Assembly: GCF_007859205.1 (NCBI RefSeq)
Contig: NZ_VOHP01000001.1
Coordinates: forward strand, 414,786 to 478,785
Direction: 5' to 3'
Length of the DNA: 64,000 nt
From: Streptococcus sp. sy004
GTDB taxonomy: Bacteria; Bacillota; Bacilli; Lactobacillales; Streptococcaceae
In this document: one piece after another, positions 41,785 through 51,516 of the stretch
Layout of the letters: every line of letters begins with the position of its first letter
Numbering within the stretch: position 1 is the stretch's first letter
Position numbers and translations under genes: made by a program
Notes under the pieces: model-generated
The model's input: the letters and a program-made list of their open reading frames with translations, nothing else
Databases searched by the model: none
Told to the model about the DNA's origin: nothing

Positions 41785-41828
41785 AAGGAAGTAACCACTG
41801 TACTTCCTTACTTGTCTTTATTATATCA
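41785..41828 (-). promoter_or_regulatory. pepN promoter and leader hairpin
   Basis: The minus strand reads TGATATAAT (41820-41828); its TGA is the phoU stop codon. Downstream, AAGGAAGTA/TACTTCCTT (41785-41809) forms a perfect 9-base-pair hairpin with a 7-base loop and no real T run, so it is either a weak phoU terminator or an RNA element of pepN. Confidence 0.55.
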
Positions 41829-42482
41829 CAATTCAATAATCTTACCAGTTTTCAAATAAACAACCCACTCACACAAGTTTTTAGCATAATCACCAATGCG
41901 CTCTAAATACAGCAAGACTTGGAAATACTCTTTACCAGCAAAAATAGTGTCTGGATTTTGACGAATTTCTTCGATAGCTTGACTTTGAATATTACGGAAA
42001 TAATTGTCAATATCGGCATCAATTTTTGCTACATCACGAGCCTTATCTGCATCACCTGTGACGTAAGCATCTAGGGCATCTTCTACCATGGCCTTAACGG
42101 CACGTCCCATTTTCTTGATTTCTGCTTCAATAGCTGGCAAGTAGTTACTTTCCTCTTGCATACGCAAGGTTGCTTTTGCAACTGAAACAGCATGATCACC
42201 CATACGCTCCACATCACTTGACGCTTTCAAAACAGTAATGACATTACGCAAATCTTGAGCGATAGGTTGTTGTAAGGCAATAATTTCAAGCGATTTTTTC
42301 TCCAATTTAACCTCATAATCATTGACCACATCATCTTCTGCAATGACTTCTTGGGCCAAATCAACATCATGGCTCACAAAAGCACGAACTGTCTTATTGA
42401 TTTGAGCAAGTACTTCTGTTCCCATCGAATAAAATTGATTGTGTAATTTTTCTAGTTCTTCTTCAAACTGAGTGCGTAACAT
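41826..42482 (-). CDS. phoU: phosphate transport regulator PhoU
   Basis: The 218-residue all-helical protein has the twin three-helix-bundle repeats of PhoU, with metal-binding motifs of the ERxGDxA type at SSDVERMGDHAVSVAK and LYLERIGDYAKNL. It tunes the Pst transporter and phosphate signalling. AAAGGAG precedes the ATG, 15 bases after pstB. Confidence 0.95.
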   Translation of the reverse strand: MLRTQFEEELEKLHNQFYSMGTEVLAQINKTVRAFVSHDVDLAQEVIAEDDVVNDYEVKLEKKSLEIIALQQPIAQDLRNVITVLKASSDVERMGDHAVSVAKATLRMQEESNYLPAIEAEIKKMGRAVKAMVEDALDAYVTGDADKARDVAKIDADIDNYFRNIQSQAIEEIRQNPDTIFAGKEYFQVLLYLERIGDYAKNLCEWVVYLKTGKIIEL

Positions 42483-42497
42483 AGTATTCTCCTTTTT

Positions 42498-43256
42498 CTA
42501 ACCAAATTTACCAGTAATATAATCTTCTGTCTCTTGCTTACTTGGATTAAGGAAGATTTTTTTCGTATCATCGTATTCAACCAAATCACCATTCAAGAAG
42601 AAGGCTGTCTTGTCTGAAATTCGACTGGCTTGTTGCATACTATGGGTGACAATAATCTGTGTATAATCTGACTTCAATTCATAAAGGGTTTCCTCAACCT
42701 TACTTGAGGAAATCGGATCAAGAGCAGATGTCGGTTCATCCAGTAGGATAATTTTAGGACTGGTTGCTAGTACCCTAGCAATACAAATCCGCTGTTGCTG
42801 ACCACCTGATAAGCCAAGGGCTGAATCGTGTAAGCGATCCTTAACTTCGTCCCAAATTGACGCTTGTTTGAGTGACGTTTCTACAACTTGATCAAACTTT
42901 TGTTTGTCATTTTCACCTTTCAAACGTAAGCCATAAACAACGTTTTCGTAAATCGACATTGGAAACGGATTGGGTTGTTGAAAGACCATGCCAATTTCCT
43001 TACGCAAATCAACCGTATCCATCCGAGGACTGTAAATGTTATGTCCCTTATACATAATCGATCCAGTAATGGTAACGCTTGGAATCAAGTCATTCATCCG
43101 GTTAATAGAACGCAAAAGTGTTGATTTCCCTGATCCTGATGGACCAATAAAAGCCGTGATCTCATTTGGGAAGATATCCATGGAAATATTATTTAATGAT
43201 TTTTTCTTCCCATAGTAAAGGGAAATATCGCTGATATGTAAAATTGGATCTTGCAT
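42498..43256 (-). CDS. pstB: phosphate ABC transporter ATP-binding protein (second PstB)
   Basis: The 252-residue protein has Walker [10 protein letters not shown], signature LSGGQQQR and Walker [14 protein letters not shown]. It is one of two adjacent PstB paralogues, a common arrangement in streptococci; they may form a heterodimer or serve different conditions. It follows the other copy by 12 bases. Confidence 0.94.
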   Translation of the reverse strand: MQDPILHISDISLYYGKKKSLNNISMDIFPNEITAFIGPSGSGKSTLLRSINRMNDLIPSVTITGSIMYKGHNIYSPRMDTVDLRKEIGMVFQQPNPFPMSIYENVVYGLRLKGENDKQKFDQVVETSLKQASIWDEVKDRLHDSALGLSGGQQQRICIARVLATSPKIILLDEPTSALDPISSSKVEETLYELKSDYTQIIVTHSMQQASRISDKTAFFLNGDLVEYDDTKKIFLNPSKQETEDYITGKFG

Positions 43257-43268
43257 CTTATCCCCCTT

Positions 43269-44072
43269 CTATCCAAAACGTCCAGAAACATAGTCATTCG
43301 TTGACTGACAGTTTGCATTTTGGAAAATTTTCTTGGTTTGATCATACTCAATCAAGTCACCACTATAGAAAAACGCCGTGTAATCACTTGAACGAGCTGC
43401 TTGTTGCATATTATGAGTCACAATGATAATCGTATAATCTTTTTTCAACTCCATCATGGTTTCTTCTACCTGCATGGTTGAAATCGGATCAAGAGCACTA
43501 GCTGGTTCATCCATCAAAAGAATGTCTGGTTTAACAGCAATCGCTCTTGCAATACACAAGCGTTGTTGTTGGCCACCTGAAAGTGCCAATGCTGACTTGT
43601 GAAGATCGTCCTTAACCTGCTCCCAAAGAGCTGCTTGTTTGAGTGACGTTTCCACCAACTCATCTAAAAATGCCTTGTCTTTGACCCCTGCACGCTCATG
43701 AGCGAAAGTGATGTTACGATAAATAGACTTAGCAAAGGGATTTGGGCGTTGGAAAACCATACCAATTTGTTTTCTCATCTCATAAACGTTGATCTCAGGA
43801 CGATTCACATCTAAGCCCTCATACCAAATTTCTCCTGTCACTCGAGCAATGTCAATGGTATCATTCATTCGATTCAAACTTCTTAAAAAGGTTGACTTTC
43901 CTGAACCAGATGGACCAATTAAAGCAGTTATTTTATTTTTTTCAAACTGCATATCCACGCCTTTGATTGACTCTTTTGTCCCATAAAAAACATGTAAATC
44001 TTTGGTTTCTAGAGCGACATTATCTTTATCAAAGGTGATGATATGCTTTTCATTCCAATTATATTCGACCAT
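43269..44072 (-). CDS. pstB: phosphate ABC transporter ATP-binding protein (first PstB)
   Basis: The 267-residue protein has Walker [10 protein letters not shown], signature LSGGQQQR and [13 protein letters not shown], with an N-terminal extension of about 15 residues compared with its neighbour. It lies 9 bases after pstA. Confidence 0.94.
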   Translation of the reverse strand: MVEYNWNEKHIITFDKDNVALETKDLHVFYGTKESIKGVDMQFEKNKITALIGPSGSGKSTFLRSLNRMNDTIDIARVTGEIWYEGLDVNRPEINVYEMRKQIGMVFQRPNPFAKSIYRNITFAHERAGVKDKAFLDELVETSLKQAALWEQVKDDLHKSALALSGGQQQRLCIARAIAVKPDILLMDEPASALDPISTMQVEETMMELKKDYTIIIVTHNMQQAARSSDYTAFFYSGDLIEYDQTKKIFQNANCQSTNDYVSGRFG

Positions 44073-44081
44073 AATTCTCCT

Positions 44082-44966
44082 CTATTGTGATGTCAATTTG
44101 GCATGAAGTTTTCGACCAAGATAACGGGCCGAAAAATTAAAGATAAGGATAAAGAATAATAGGATAACTGCACTTCCCGCAGACACTTGTACTGCATCTG
44201 GTAACAGCCCCTCACCATTAACCTTCCAAATATGAACTGCCAAGGTTTCTGCTTGACGGAAAATAGAAATTGGGCTAGCTACACTTAAAGGATTCCAGTT
44301 AGACCAATCAAGTGCTGGAGCTGATTGACCAGCCGTATAGATGAGAGCTGCCGCTTCACCAAAAATACGACCACTCGCTAAGACTACCCCAGTTATGATA
44401 CCTGGTAGTGCTTCTGGCACAACCACATAAATAATGGTTTCCCAACGAGAAAGTCCCAAAGCCAAGCCTGCTTCACGTTGAGTATGGTGAACAGCTTTCA
44501 AACTTTCTTCTACATTTCTGGTCATCATTGGTAGATTGAAAATAGTCAAAGCCATAGCACCTGACAAAATTGAAAAGCCATAATCCATTTGAACAACAAA
44601 GACCAAGAAACCAAAGAGACCAACCACAACAGATGGTAACGAACTAAGAATCTCAATGGCATTACGAATCAAGTTTGTGATTGGACCTGCCTTTGTGTAT
44701 TCAGATAGATAAATACCTGCTCCCAGTGATAAGGGGAAAGAAATCAGAAGTGTAATCACTAAGAGAAAAATACTATTGTAGAGCTGAATCCCAATGCCTC
44801 CACCTGCCTTGTAGGCACTCGATTGACCTGTTACAAAAGACCATGAAATATGTGATAAACCACGAACTAGAATATAGCCAATTAAACCTATCAAGATAAG
44901 TAAGACAAAGCCAGCAATACCATAGAGAACACCTGTGGCAATTTTATCAGTTTTTTTAGCGTACAT
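44082..44966 (-). CDS. pstA: phosphate ABC transporter permease PstA
   Basis: The 294-residue membrane protein has six predicted helices and the EAA loop EAGLALGLSRWETI. It pairs with PstC to form the channel and overlaps the end of pstC by 11 bases. Confidence 0.94.
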   Translation of the reverse strand: MYAKKTDKIATGVLYGIAGFVLLILIGLIGYILVRGLSHISWSFVTGQSSAYKAGGGIGIQLYNSIFLLVITLLISFPLSLGAGIYLSEYTKAGPITNLIRNAIEILSSLPSVVVGLFGFLVFVVQMDYGFSILSGAMALTIFNLPMMTRNVEESLKAVHHTQREAGLALGLSRWETIIYVVVPEALPGIITGVVLASGRIFGEAAALIYTAGQSAPALDWSNWNPLSVASPISIFRQAETLAVHIWKVNGEGLLPDAVQVSAGSAVILLFFILIFNFSARYLGRKLHAKLTSQ

Positions 44967-45891
44967 AGTTTTTCTTACCTTTCGGACGTGTAATTAGTTT
45001 AATCATGCTATTAAAGAACAAGCTCATCAATAAAAGAATTAGGGCTAAACTCCAAAGGGCATCATTACGGACAGTCCCCATAACCGTATTACCAATTCCC
45101 ATAGTCAAAACAGAAGTCAAGGTTGAAGCCGGACTGATTAAACTAGTTGGCATCAGTGCCGCATTTCCTACTACCATTTGAATAGCCAAAGCTTCTCCGA
45201 AAGCACGCGCCATGCCAAAGACACTTGCTGTTAAAATCCCTGGCTTAGCTGCCTGTAAAATGACACGAGAAATTGTCTGCCAACGAGTTGCTCCTAAAGC
45301 CAGACTCGCCTCTTTATAGTGACGTGGAACTGCTTTTAGTGAATCAACCGTCATTGAAGTGACTGTTGGCAAAATCATGATAAAGAGTACAAAGACACCT
45401 GATAGGATACCAAATCCTGAACCGCCAAATACCGAACGAACGGCAGGCACAACAACTGTTAAGCCGATAAAACCGTAAACAACCGACGGAATACCGACCA
45501 AAAGTTCGATAGCTGGTTGCATGATTTTTGCCCCTCGCTTAGGTGAAATTTCTGTCATAAAGAGAGCCACTCCAATCGCAAATGGGGTCGCCAACAAGGC
45601 TGACAAGAAAGTGACAAAGAAAGAGCCTAAAATCATAGGTAAAGCTCCCAAGATCGGCAAACCATCTGGACCTGTTTGCGACGGATTCCAATCTGTACCA
45701 AATAAGAAGCTAATGGGATTGACACCATCCTTGATAAAAGTTGCTAAACCTTTTTGAGCGACAAAAAGGAGAATCATAGCAACCACAAAAACAATTAAAA
45801 GGAGGCAGAAAAAGGTAATGGTCTTACCAAACTTCTCCAGTTTGGAATTTTTTGAAGTTGATAATAAACGTTTTGAAATTTCATTAGACAT
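44956..45891 (-). CDS. pstC: phosphate ABC transporter permease PstC
   Basis: The 311-residue membrane protein has six helices, an N-terminal cytoplasmic stretch and the EAA loop EASLALGATRWQTI. It starts one base after pstS. Confidence 0.94.
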   Translation of the reverse strand: MSNEISKRLLSTSKNSKLEKFGKTITFFCLLLIVFVVAMILLFVAQKGLATFIKDGVNPISFLFGTDWNPSQTGPDGLPILGALPMILGSFFVTFLSALLATPFAIGVALFMTEISPKRGAKIMQPAIELLVGIPSVVYGFIGLTVVVPAVRSVFGGSGFGILSGVFVLFIMILPTVTSMTVDSLKAVPRHYKEASLALGATRWQTISRVILQAAKPGILTASVFGMARAFGEALAIQMVVGNAALMPTSLISPASTLTSVLTMGIGNTVMGTVRNDALWSLALILLLMSLFFNSMIKLITRPKGKKNYVR

Positions 45892-45892
45892 T

Positions 45893-46759
45893 TTATTTCT
45901 CCGTTACGACACCTTTGGCATCTTTTTTCACTTTCATATCGTTAATGGAAATGTAACCCATATCCTTAATCACTGTATTTTGAACTTCTTCACTCATCAT
46001 GTAGTCCAAAAATTCCTTCGTTAAGGCTGTTGGTTGCCCTTTGGTGTACATGTGTTCATAAGACCAAATTGGCCAATTATTAACTTGAACATTTTCTGAA
46101 GTTGGTTCATAGCCATTCAGCTTAATCTTTTTAACAGTATCATCTGTATAAGAGAAAGCTAAATAAGAGATTGCTCCAGGAGTCTGAGCTACAATACTAC
46201 GCACCATACCATTTGAATCCAACTCTTGTGCTTTAAGAGGTTGGGCATCTTTCATGATTGTTGCATCAAAAGACGCTCGACTACCAGAACCAGAAGCACG
46301 GTTGATAACCGTAATCGGCAAATCTTGACCTCCAACTTCTTTCCAGTTCTTAATTTGACCCGTAAAAATTTGTTTAAGTTGTTCAACAGTCAGATTGTCA
46401 ACAGTAATAGCTTTGTTAACAATTGGCACTATTCCAACAACCGCTACTTGATGATCCACCAGTGCAGCTGCGTCAATTCCTGACTTTTCCTCAGCAAAAA
46501 GGTCGCTATTCCCAATATCTACTGCACCCGATTGAACTTGTGATAAACCTGTACCAGAGCCACCACCTTGGACATTGATGTATTTACCAATATTATTTTT
46601 AGAGAATTCATCAGAAACAGCCTCAACTAGAGGTTGTAAGGCCGTTGAGCCTACAGCAGTTGTTGATTGACCTTTATCAATCCACTTAGAACACGCCGCT
46701 AGACTAAACGTTGATAGAACAATCAACGCTGTAAATGCCAATTTAAGTTGTTTTTTCAT
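45893..46759 (-). CDS. pstS: phosphate-binding lipoprotein PstS
   Basis: The 288-residue protein has a lipoprotein signal with lipobox LAAC (C23) and the phosphate-binding segments [25 protein letters not shown] and [13 protein letters not shown]. It is anchored outside the membrane. It starts only 11 bases after the rsmF stop codon, with AAAGGAAA as its ribosome-binding site, and no promoter is evident between them, so the pst operon seems to be read from the rsmF promoter. Confidence 0.94.
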   Translation of the reverse strand: MKKQLKLAFTALIVLSTFSLAACSKWIDKGQSTTAVGSTALQPLVEAVSDEFSKNNIGKYINVQGGGSGTGLSQVQSGAVDIGNSDLFAEEKSGIDAAALVDHQVAVVGIVPIVNKAITVDNLTVEQLKQIFTGQIKNWKEVGGQDLPITVINRASGSGSRASFDATIMKDAQPLKAQELDSNGMVRSIVAQTPGAISYLAFSYTDDTVKKIKLNGYEPTSENVQVNNWPIWSYEHMYTKGQPTALTKEFLDYMMSEEVQNTVIKDMGYISINDMKVKKDAKGVVTEK

Positions 46760-46770
46760 TTCTTTTTCCT

Positions 46771-48087
46771 TTATACCTGAAATCTTAATCCCTTAGGATA
46801 ATAATTTTTAATCACTTGACCAACGACCTTAACAAAGCCCAAACCATTACCTCCCACTAACAGTTGATACCAGCCTGTTGACAAGGCTTCTTGCAAAGTC
46901 ACTGTTTGCCCTGACACATATTTGCTGAAATCTGCTTCACTAATAGTTACTGTTCGTTTGACTTCATCCGAACTTAGAGCCATCCCCAATGCAAACGATG
47001 GTTCAAAGCGATTTTTCTTAAACGTTCCTAGGTGCAAGCCATTGCGTGCAATTTTTAAGGAAGATAAATCAGGCAACTCTTGAGGTAACAGATATAATTG
47101 ATCACCAAAAACCTGCAACATGCCACTTAAATCCACCCTTAAATGTTCTTTGGCAAACTCTTGCCAATAGGCTTTCTGTCCCTTAGTCAAATTAGAGTGA
47201 CCTGATTTAATACGGATTGATGCTGGTAGTCCTTGATCTTGAAAGTGGGCAACAAATTGTCCTTCTCCCTCAAACTGATGCGGATAAATTCGAGCCGTTT
47301 GTGGTAAATCAATGCCTTCAACCATACCATTTAATTTAGGCACATCAAGCAAAGTAAGTTCTGGGTATTCTTGTAAGAGCCAACTAACCACGCCCTCATT
47401 TTCTTCGGGAGCCCACGTACAAGTTGAATACACCAATCGCCCACCTGGAGCTAACATGGTTAAGGCATCTTGTAAAATTGACTGTTGCAAATCAGCACAT
47501 TGGCTAGGGTAATCAACTGTCCAATATTGAATGGCTTCTGGATCTTTCCTAAACATACCTTCACCAGAACAAGGTCCATCAAAAACAATCAAATCAAAAT
47601 AATTAGGGAAGACCTTGGCTAGACGGTCGGCACTTTCATTAAGCACCACAACATTTCTTGCTCCAAAACGCTCTATATTTTCAACCAATACTTGACTTCT
47701 TTTTTTAGAAATATCGTTACTAACTAAAATGCCTTGATTACCAAGATAAGATAACAAGTGAGTTGATTTCCCCCCTGGTGCAGCCGACAAATCCAACACG
47801 CGCATTCCAGGTTCTGGTTTTGCTACCTGTCCAACCATTTGGGCTGCTGGTTCTTGAGAATAAATCAAACCTGTCACATGTTCAGGAGATTTGCCACTAA
47901 TCTTACCATAGTAGCCCCATTCTGTATTAGGAATCGGATTGGGAAAATCAATTTTTTGCTTTTTTAAGGGGTTGATGCGAAAGGCAGAGCGAGCAGGTTG
48001 ATCAAAGCTAGCAAAAAAGGCGTCTGCTTCTTCTCCTAAAAGCTCACGATACTTATCAATAAAGGCCTGTGGTAATATCGTTTTCAT
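46771..48087 (-). CDS. rsmF: RsmB/NOP-family rRNA m5C methyltransferase (RsmF-like)
   Basis: The 438-residue protein has an N-terminal RsmF domain, the SAM site [14 protein letters not shown], and catalytic cysteines in [13 protein letters not shown] and [10 protein letters not shown], then a PUA-like C-terminal part. It methylates cytosine-5 in 16S rRNA. The ATG at 48087 has no Shine-Dalgarno sequence and lies six bases behind a consensus -10 box, so the mRNA should be leaderless. It is the first gene of the transcript that continues into pst-phoU. Confidence 0.92.
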   Translation of the reverse strand: MKTILPQAFIDKYRELLGEEADAFFASFDQPARSAFRINPLKKQKIDFPNPIPNTEWGYYGKISGKSPEHVTGLIYSQEPAAQMVGQVAKPEPGMRVLDLSAAPGGKSTHLLSYLGNQGILVSNDISKKRSQVLVENIERFGARNVVVLNESADRLAKVFPNYFDLIVFDGPCSGEGMFRKDPEAIQYWTVDYPSQCADLQQSILQDALTMLAPGGRLVYSTCTWAPEENEGVVSWLLQEYPELTLLDVPKLNGMVEGIDLPQTARIYPHQFEGEGQFVAHFQDQGLPASIRIKSGHSNLTKGQKAYWQEFAKEHLRVDLSGMLQVFGDQLYLLPQELPDLSSLKIARNGLHLGTFKKNRFEPSFALGMALSSDEVKRTVTISEADFSKYVSGQTVTLQEALSTGWYQLLVGGNGLGFVKVVGQVIKNYYPKGLRFQV

Positions 48088-48093
48088 ACTTTT

Positions 48094-48123
48094 ATTATAC
48101 TATAAGAAAGGGGTTTCTGGCAA
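48094..48123 (-). promoter_or_regulatory. rsmF-pst promoter; predicted leaderless transcript
   Basis: The minus strand has TTGCCA (48118-48123), an 18-base spacer and TATAAT (48094-48099), followed by AAAAGT and the ATG at 48087. The -10 is perfect and the -35 has one mismatch, so the start point near the ATG is well supported. Confidence 0.7.
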
Positions 48124-48141
48124 AAAAATTCCGCAAGTCGC

Positions 48142-48909
48142 TTACCTAATGCCCGATAAATAAGCCAAAATTTCCTCTTGCTTAACTTTTGGGATAAACA
48201 TCACTTCTTGTCGTGTTTTAAAATCTGGCTCTTGACCAGATAAGGTCAATAAGCAATACCCCAACTTTTCTCCCATAATCTTGGCAGGTAAATAATCCCA
48301 AACTTGAATATTGGAAATGTAACCAGACAAACGTCCTGACAACACATAGGATAAACTGATACCTGCCCCACCATACATACGAACACCCAAGGTTTGATTG
48401 AGAAAATCAGTTAAGTGAGCAACATTATCTCGATACATTTGACTATTGCAGGCAAAAAGAGAGCGTGTTAAGGGTTTATCTTGATAAGGCAATAACTTGT
48501 CTTCATTGCAATAAACCTCAAACTCTCCACCACCATGATATAGCTTGTCAGCCATGACTTGATAAATCAAACCAAATTGTGCTTGACCCTTGTGATAATG
48601 AGCTAGAAGAATACAAAAATCATCTTTTTGAACAATAAAATTGGTCGTACCATCAATGGGATCAAGAACCCAAACCGTTCCTGTCATCAAATCATGGTAA
48701 AGATTTTTCTCTTCTGCCAAAATAGCATCTGTTGGGTAGTGGGTCTTGATCTGTTCAACTAAAAAATCTTGTATTGCTAGGTCTAAGTTCGTGACTAAAT
48801 CAGCAAATCCTGATTTTTCCTCAACAATCAGCTCCTCTGATAGACGTTGCCTTAATAACTGACCTGCTTGACGAATCAGTTGACAAGCAAAACTGTACTT
48901 ATTTTCCAA
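48142..48909 (-). CDS. inositol monophosphatase family protein
   Basis: The 255-residue protein has the metal-binding AEE (residues 65-67), DPIDGTTNF (83-91) and the C-terminal WDYLPAKI motif (W-D-x-x-A/P). Members dephosphorylate inositol phosphate, 3'-phosphoadenosine nucleotides or other small phosphates. I choose the TTG at 48909: it gives the family N-terminus, overlaps the UPF0223 gene by 11 bases, and GAAAGG lies 11 bases upstream. A longer in-frame start at 48990 would read through the end of UPF0223 and adds unrelated residues. Confidence 0.88.
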   Translation of the reverse strand: MENKYSFACQLIRQAGQLLRQRLSEELIVEEKSGFADLVTNLDLAIQDFLVEQIKTHYPTDAILAEEKNLYHDLMTGTVWVLDPIDGTTNFIVQKDDFCILLAHYHKGQAQFGLIYQVMADKLYHGGGEFEVYCNEDKLLPYQDKPLTRSLFACNSQMYRDNVAHLTDFLNQTLGVRMYGGAGISLSYVLSGRLSGYISNIQVWDYLPAKIMGEKLGYCLLTLSGQEPDFKTRQEVMFIPKVKQEEILAYLSGIR

Positions 48910-49174
48910 GCGACAATCTACCTTTCTCAAGATTTTTAGCTTCTTGAACAGCCCGATAAGTTGAATAACCACTATTTTTTTCAAACTCACGATCTAGCTG
49001 TTTTTCTTGTGCCTTACTAGGAACGACCTGCTTAAAGGCTTGATAAGCTTCCAGTAAGTTTTCAACTGTAACATGACCCTCATAGGCTTGTTCAACTAAA
49101 CCTAAAAAATGAAGCACAGCAGTCAACTCGCTAGTGCTCCAAGATACATCCATCGGATAGCTATAATTTTTCAT
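48899..49174 (-). CDS. UPF0223 family protein
   Basis: The 91-residue acidic-basic helical protein begins [17 protein letters not shown] and has the family pattern [13 protein letters not shown] and [16 protein letters not shown]. Function unknown; the position between spx and the inositol monophosphatase-like gene is conserved in Lactobacillales. It starts 3 bases after spx. Confidence 0.88.
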   Translation of the reverse strand: MKNYSYPMDVSWSTSELTAVLHFLGLVEQAYEGHVTVENLLEAYQAFKQVVPSKAQEKQLDREFEKNSGYSTYRAVQEAKNLEKGRLSLGK

Positions 49175-49177
49175 GAG

Positions 49178-49585
49178 TTAGCTCCCTCCTATTTCCGCAC
49201 GAATAGTTGCCTGTCTTAATTCATGCTTACGGTAATCTCTTGATAAGAAGGCACGAATCTCATCTTCATTGAAACCAATCTGCATGCGTTTACTATCCAT
49301 GATAATTGGACGACGCAATAGACTTGGATTCTCGGCAATCAAAGTTAGTAATTCTGTAATAGACATCTCCTCAACATCAATATTCAAACGTTGAAAAATC
49401 TTCGATCGTGTTGAAATAATATCTTCTGTTCCATTTTCTGTTAAAGATAAAATTTTAATCAATTCTTCACGACTCAAAGGACTTGTCATAATATTATGTT
49501 CTACAAAGGAGACATCATGTTTCATCAACCAAGCTCTAGCCTTACGACAACTAGTACAACTAGGAGATAAAAATAAGGTTATCAT
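49178..49585 (-). CDS. spx: Spx-family RNA polymerase-binding regulator
   Basis: The 135-residue ArsC-like protein has the CxxC redox switch (C10 and C13 in PSCTSCRKA) and RRPIIMD. Spx binds the alpha subunit of RNA polymerase and drives the thiol/oxidative stress response. Streptococci have two (SpxA1, SpxA2); I cannot assign which. GGAG precedes the ATG. Confidence 0.92.
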   Translation of the reverse strand: MITLFLSPSCTSCRKARAWLMKHDVSFVEHNIMTSPLSREELIKILSLTENGTEDIISTRSKIFQRLNIDVEEMSITELLTLIAENPSLLRRPIIMDSKRMQIGFNEDEIRAFLSRDYRKHELRQATIRAEIGGS

Positions 49586-49633
49586 TCGATATACTCCTAT
49601 AAAATAATGATTCTAGCAATTCTAAGCCCTTTC

Positions 49634-49642
49634 ATTATATCA
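49634..49642 (-). promoter_or_regulatory. extended -10 promoter of spx
   Basis: The minus strand reads TGATATAAT about 50 bases before the spx ATG, just after ribF; no clear -35. Confidence 0.55.
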
Positions 49643-49651
49643 AATTTAACC

Positions 49652-50578
49652 TTAAATAGCTAGCTTTTTCCAATTTTTAGCGATTTTTTGATCGGCTTCT
49701 AATTGACAAATCAACTCTTCAATACCAGAAAATTTTTCCATTTCTCGAATTTTATCCAACCAAAAAATTTCAATGGTTTCACCATAAATCTCGCCAGTAA
49801 AATCAAACAGGTGTGATTCAATTCGTAAGTCGTTACCACCAAAAGTCACATTTTTGCCAATGCTGGTCATGGCACGATAGACTTGATTTTTCACACGCAC
49901 TTCGGTTACATAAACCCCGTCGCTTGGTAAATGAACTTGATCTAGTAAGGCAATATTGGCTGTTGGAAAACCAATGGTTCTGCCCCTAGCATCCCCATGC
50001 ACAACTAACCCTCTAATCGAATAGTCATAACCAAGCAAACGATTGACTTGTTGGATTTGACCTTGGGCTAATAGCTGACGAATTCTAGTCGAACTAATCT
50101 TTTGATCGCTATCTTGGACTTCTGGTACTTCAATCACTTGACATTGACGTTGACTGGCTAGGTAACTAGCTGTTTTACCATCAGAACCAAACTTATAATC
50201 AAAGCCAACCACAATGGTATGAGGGTTTAGAGCTTTCAGATAAGTCGCCATAAAATCCTTGGCCTTTAAGCTAGCAAAGTCACTCGTAAAGGGCAACAAG
50301 TATAAATCATCAACACCATACTCCGCAAACTTGGCGTAGCGTTTGGTTGGGTAACTAATATGGCGAAGCAAGTCAGGATGAAACTTAGCAAAGGCTAATT
50401 GTGGACTTTCTGGAAATGTTAGGACAACCACTTTTAGTCCTTTGTCCTTGGCAACTGTTTTTGCCTCATCAAAAAGGGCCTTATGCCCTAAATGGAGGCC
50501 GTCAAAATAGCCTAAAACCAAAATCGTTTCTTCATTTTCTTGAATTTGATGGTAATTAGTTATTTCATGAATTTTCAT
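49652..50578 (-). CDS. ribF: bifunctional riboflavin kinase / FAD synthetase
   Basis: The 308-residue protein has an N-terminal adenylyltransferase domain ([14 protein letters not shown], the HxGH-type site; [12 protein letters not shown]) and a C-terminal flavokinase domain ([21 protein letters not shown]). It makes FMN and FAD. Its first codons overlap truB by 14 bases, so it is co-translated with it. Confidence 0.95.
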   Translation of the reverse strand: MKIHEITNYHQIQENEETILVLGYFDGLHLGHKALFDEAKTVAKDKGLKVVVLTFPESPQLAFAKFHPDLLRHISYPTKRYAKFAEYGVDDLYLLPFTSDFASLKAKDFMATYLKALNPHTIVVGFDYKFGSDGKTASYLASQRQCQVIEVPEVQDSDQKISSTRIRQLLAQGQIQQVNRLLGYDYSIRGLVVHGDARGRTIGFPTANIALLDQVHLPSDGVYVTEVRVKNQVYRAMTSIGKNVTFGGNDLRIESHLFDFTGEIYGETIEIFWLDKIREMEKFSGIEELICQLEADQKIAKNWKKLAI

Positions 50579-51458
50579 TGTTTAATACTTTTCTAGGTTT
50601 ATAAAATTGCTCACGCTGCTCAAGAATGGCGACTAGTTGATCTTGATAAAAAGCGGCGACTAGTTGGTCTTGACAATCAAGCGTGATAAAACGACCGTAG
50701 CCAACTTCTTCTTTTTGGTCAAAAGTCAAATCAACCCTTGGTAAGCCCATTACCCCATATTCAATAGGCAGTAAAAAAGAGAGGTCATCCTTGACTAATT
50801 TGTCTTCAATCTCTGACAGGGTTAAGGCTCGGTCTAAGGTTAGTCCCGCTGAAGCCGTGCGCTCTAAATAAGACATGTGACTGGGATAGCCTAACTTAGC
50901 TCCCAAATCAACTGCCAAGGTGCGAACATAAGTCCCCTTACTACATGCCACACGAAAATGAAAACGACACAAACCTTGTTCAAAGATTAAATCACCGGTA
51001 CGTTGAAAATCAATGATCTGCACCTGACGACTAGGACGTTGAACACTCTCACCAGCCCTAGCATATTCATAAAGTTTACGACCATTGACTTTAACTGCTG
51101 AATACATTGGTGGAATCTGAATAATCTCACCAATGAAACCTGCCATAGCTTGATCAATCTGCTCTGCCTTTAAAGCATCATTCACCGCTAGATAATCAAC
51201 GCGTTTCCCACTAGCATCTTCTGTAGTGGTTGAAAAGCCCAAGGTAATCTCTCCCTCATAAACCTTACCACTATCTGTCATGTATTCAATAACCCTTGTC
51301 GCCTTACCAACAGCAATAGGCAAAACACCAACCACATCAGGATCTAAGGTGCCTCCATGACCAATTTTTTTCTCTCGGAGAATCTTTCTCAGTTTGAACA
51401 CTGCATCATGACTGGTCATGCCTGCCTCTTTTTTTAGATTGATAATTCCGTTCATCAT
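50565..51458 (-). CDS. truB: tRNA pseudouridine-55 synthase
   Basis: The 297-residue protein has the catalytic aspartate in [31 protein letters not shown] and [10 protein letters not shown]. It makes pseudouridine 55 in the T loop. The start is ATGATG (51458 or 51455). There is no Shine-Dalgarno sequence; an extended -10 box ends seven bases upstream, which predicts a leaderless or near-leaderless mRNA for truB-ribF. Confidence 0.95.
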   Translation of the reverse strand: MMNGIINLKKEAGMTSHDAVFKLRKILREKKIGHGGTLDPDVVGVLPIAVGKATRVIEYMTDSGKVYEGEITLGFSTTTEDASGKRVDYLAVNDALKAEQIDQAMAGFIGEIIQIPPMYSAVKVNGRKLYEYARAGESVQRPSRQVQIIDFQRTGDLIFEQGLCRFHFRVACSKGTYVRTLAVDLGAKLGYPSHMSYLERTASAGLTLDRALTLSEIEDKLVKDDLSFLLPIEYGVMGLPRVDLTFDQKEEVGYGRFITLDCQDQLVAAFYQDQLVAILEQREQFYKPRKVLNNENS

Positions 51459-51465
51459 AACTGCT

Positions 51466-51474
51466 ATTATATCA
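51466..51474 (-). promoter_or_regulatory. extended -10 promoter of truB-ribF; near-leaderless
   Basis: The minus strand reads TGATATAAT, then AGCAGTT, then ATGATG. The upstream -35 region is occupied by the terminator hairpin of the preceding gene. Confidence 0.65.
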
Positions 51475-51475
51475 C

Positions 51476-51506
51476 AAAAACAAAGGAGGGAAAAGCAGCC
51501 CTCCTT
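51476..51506 (-). terminator. terminator of the DUF2130 gene, overlapping the truB promoter region
   Basis: AAGGAGGG (51483-51490) and CCCTCCTT (51499-51506) form an 8-base-pair stem; the minus strand then reads TGTTTTTG, two bases short of the truB extended -10 box. Confidence 0.75.
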
Positions 51507-51516
51507 GTTACTCGCC

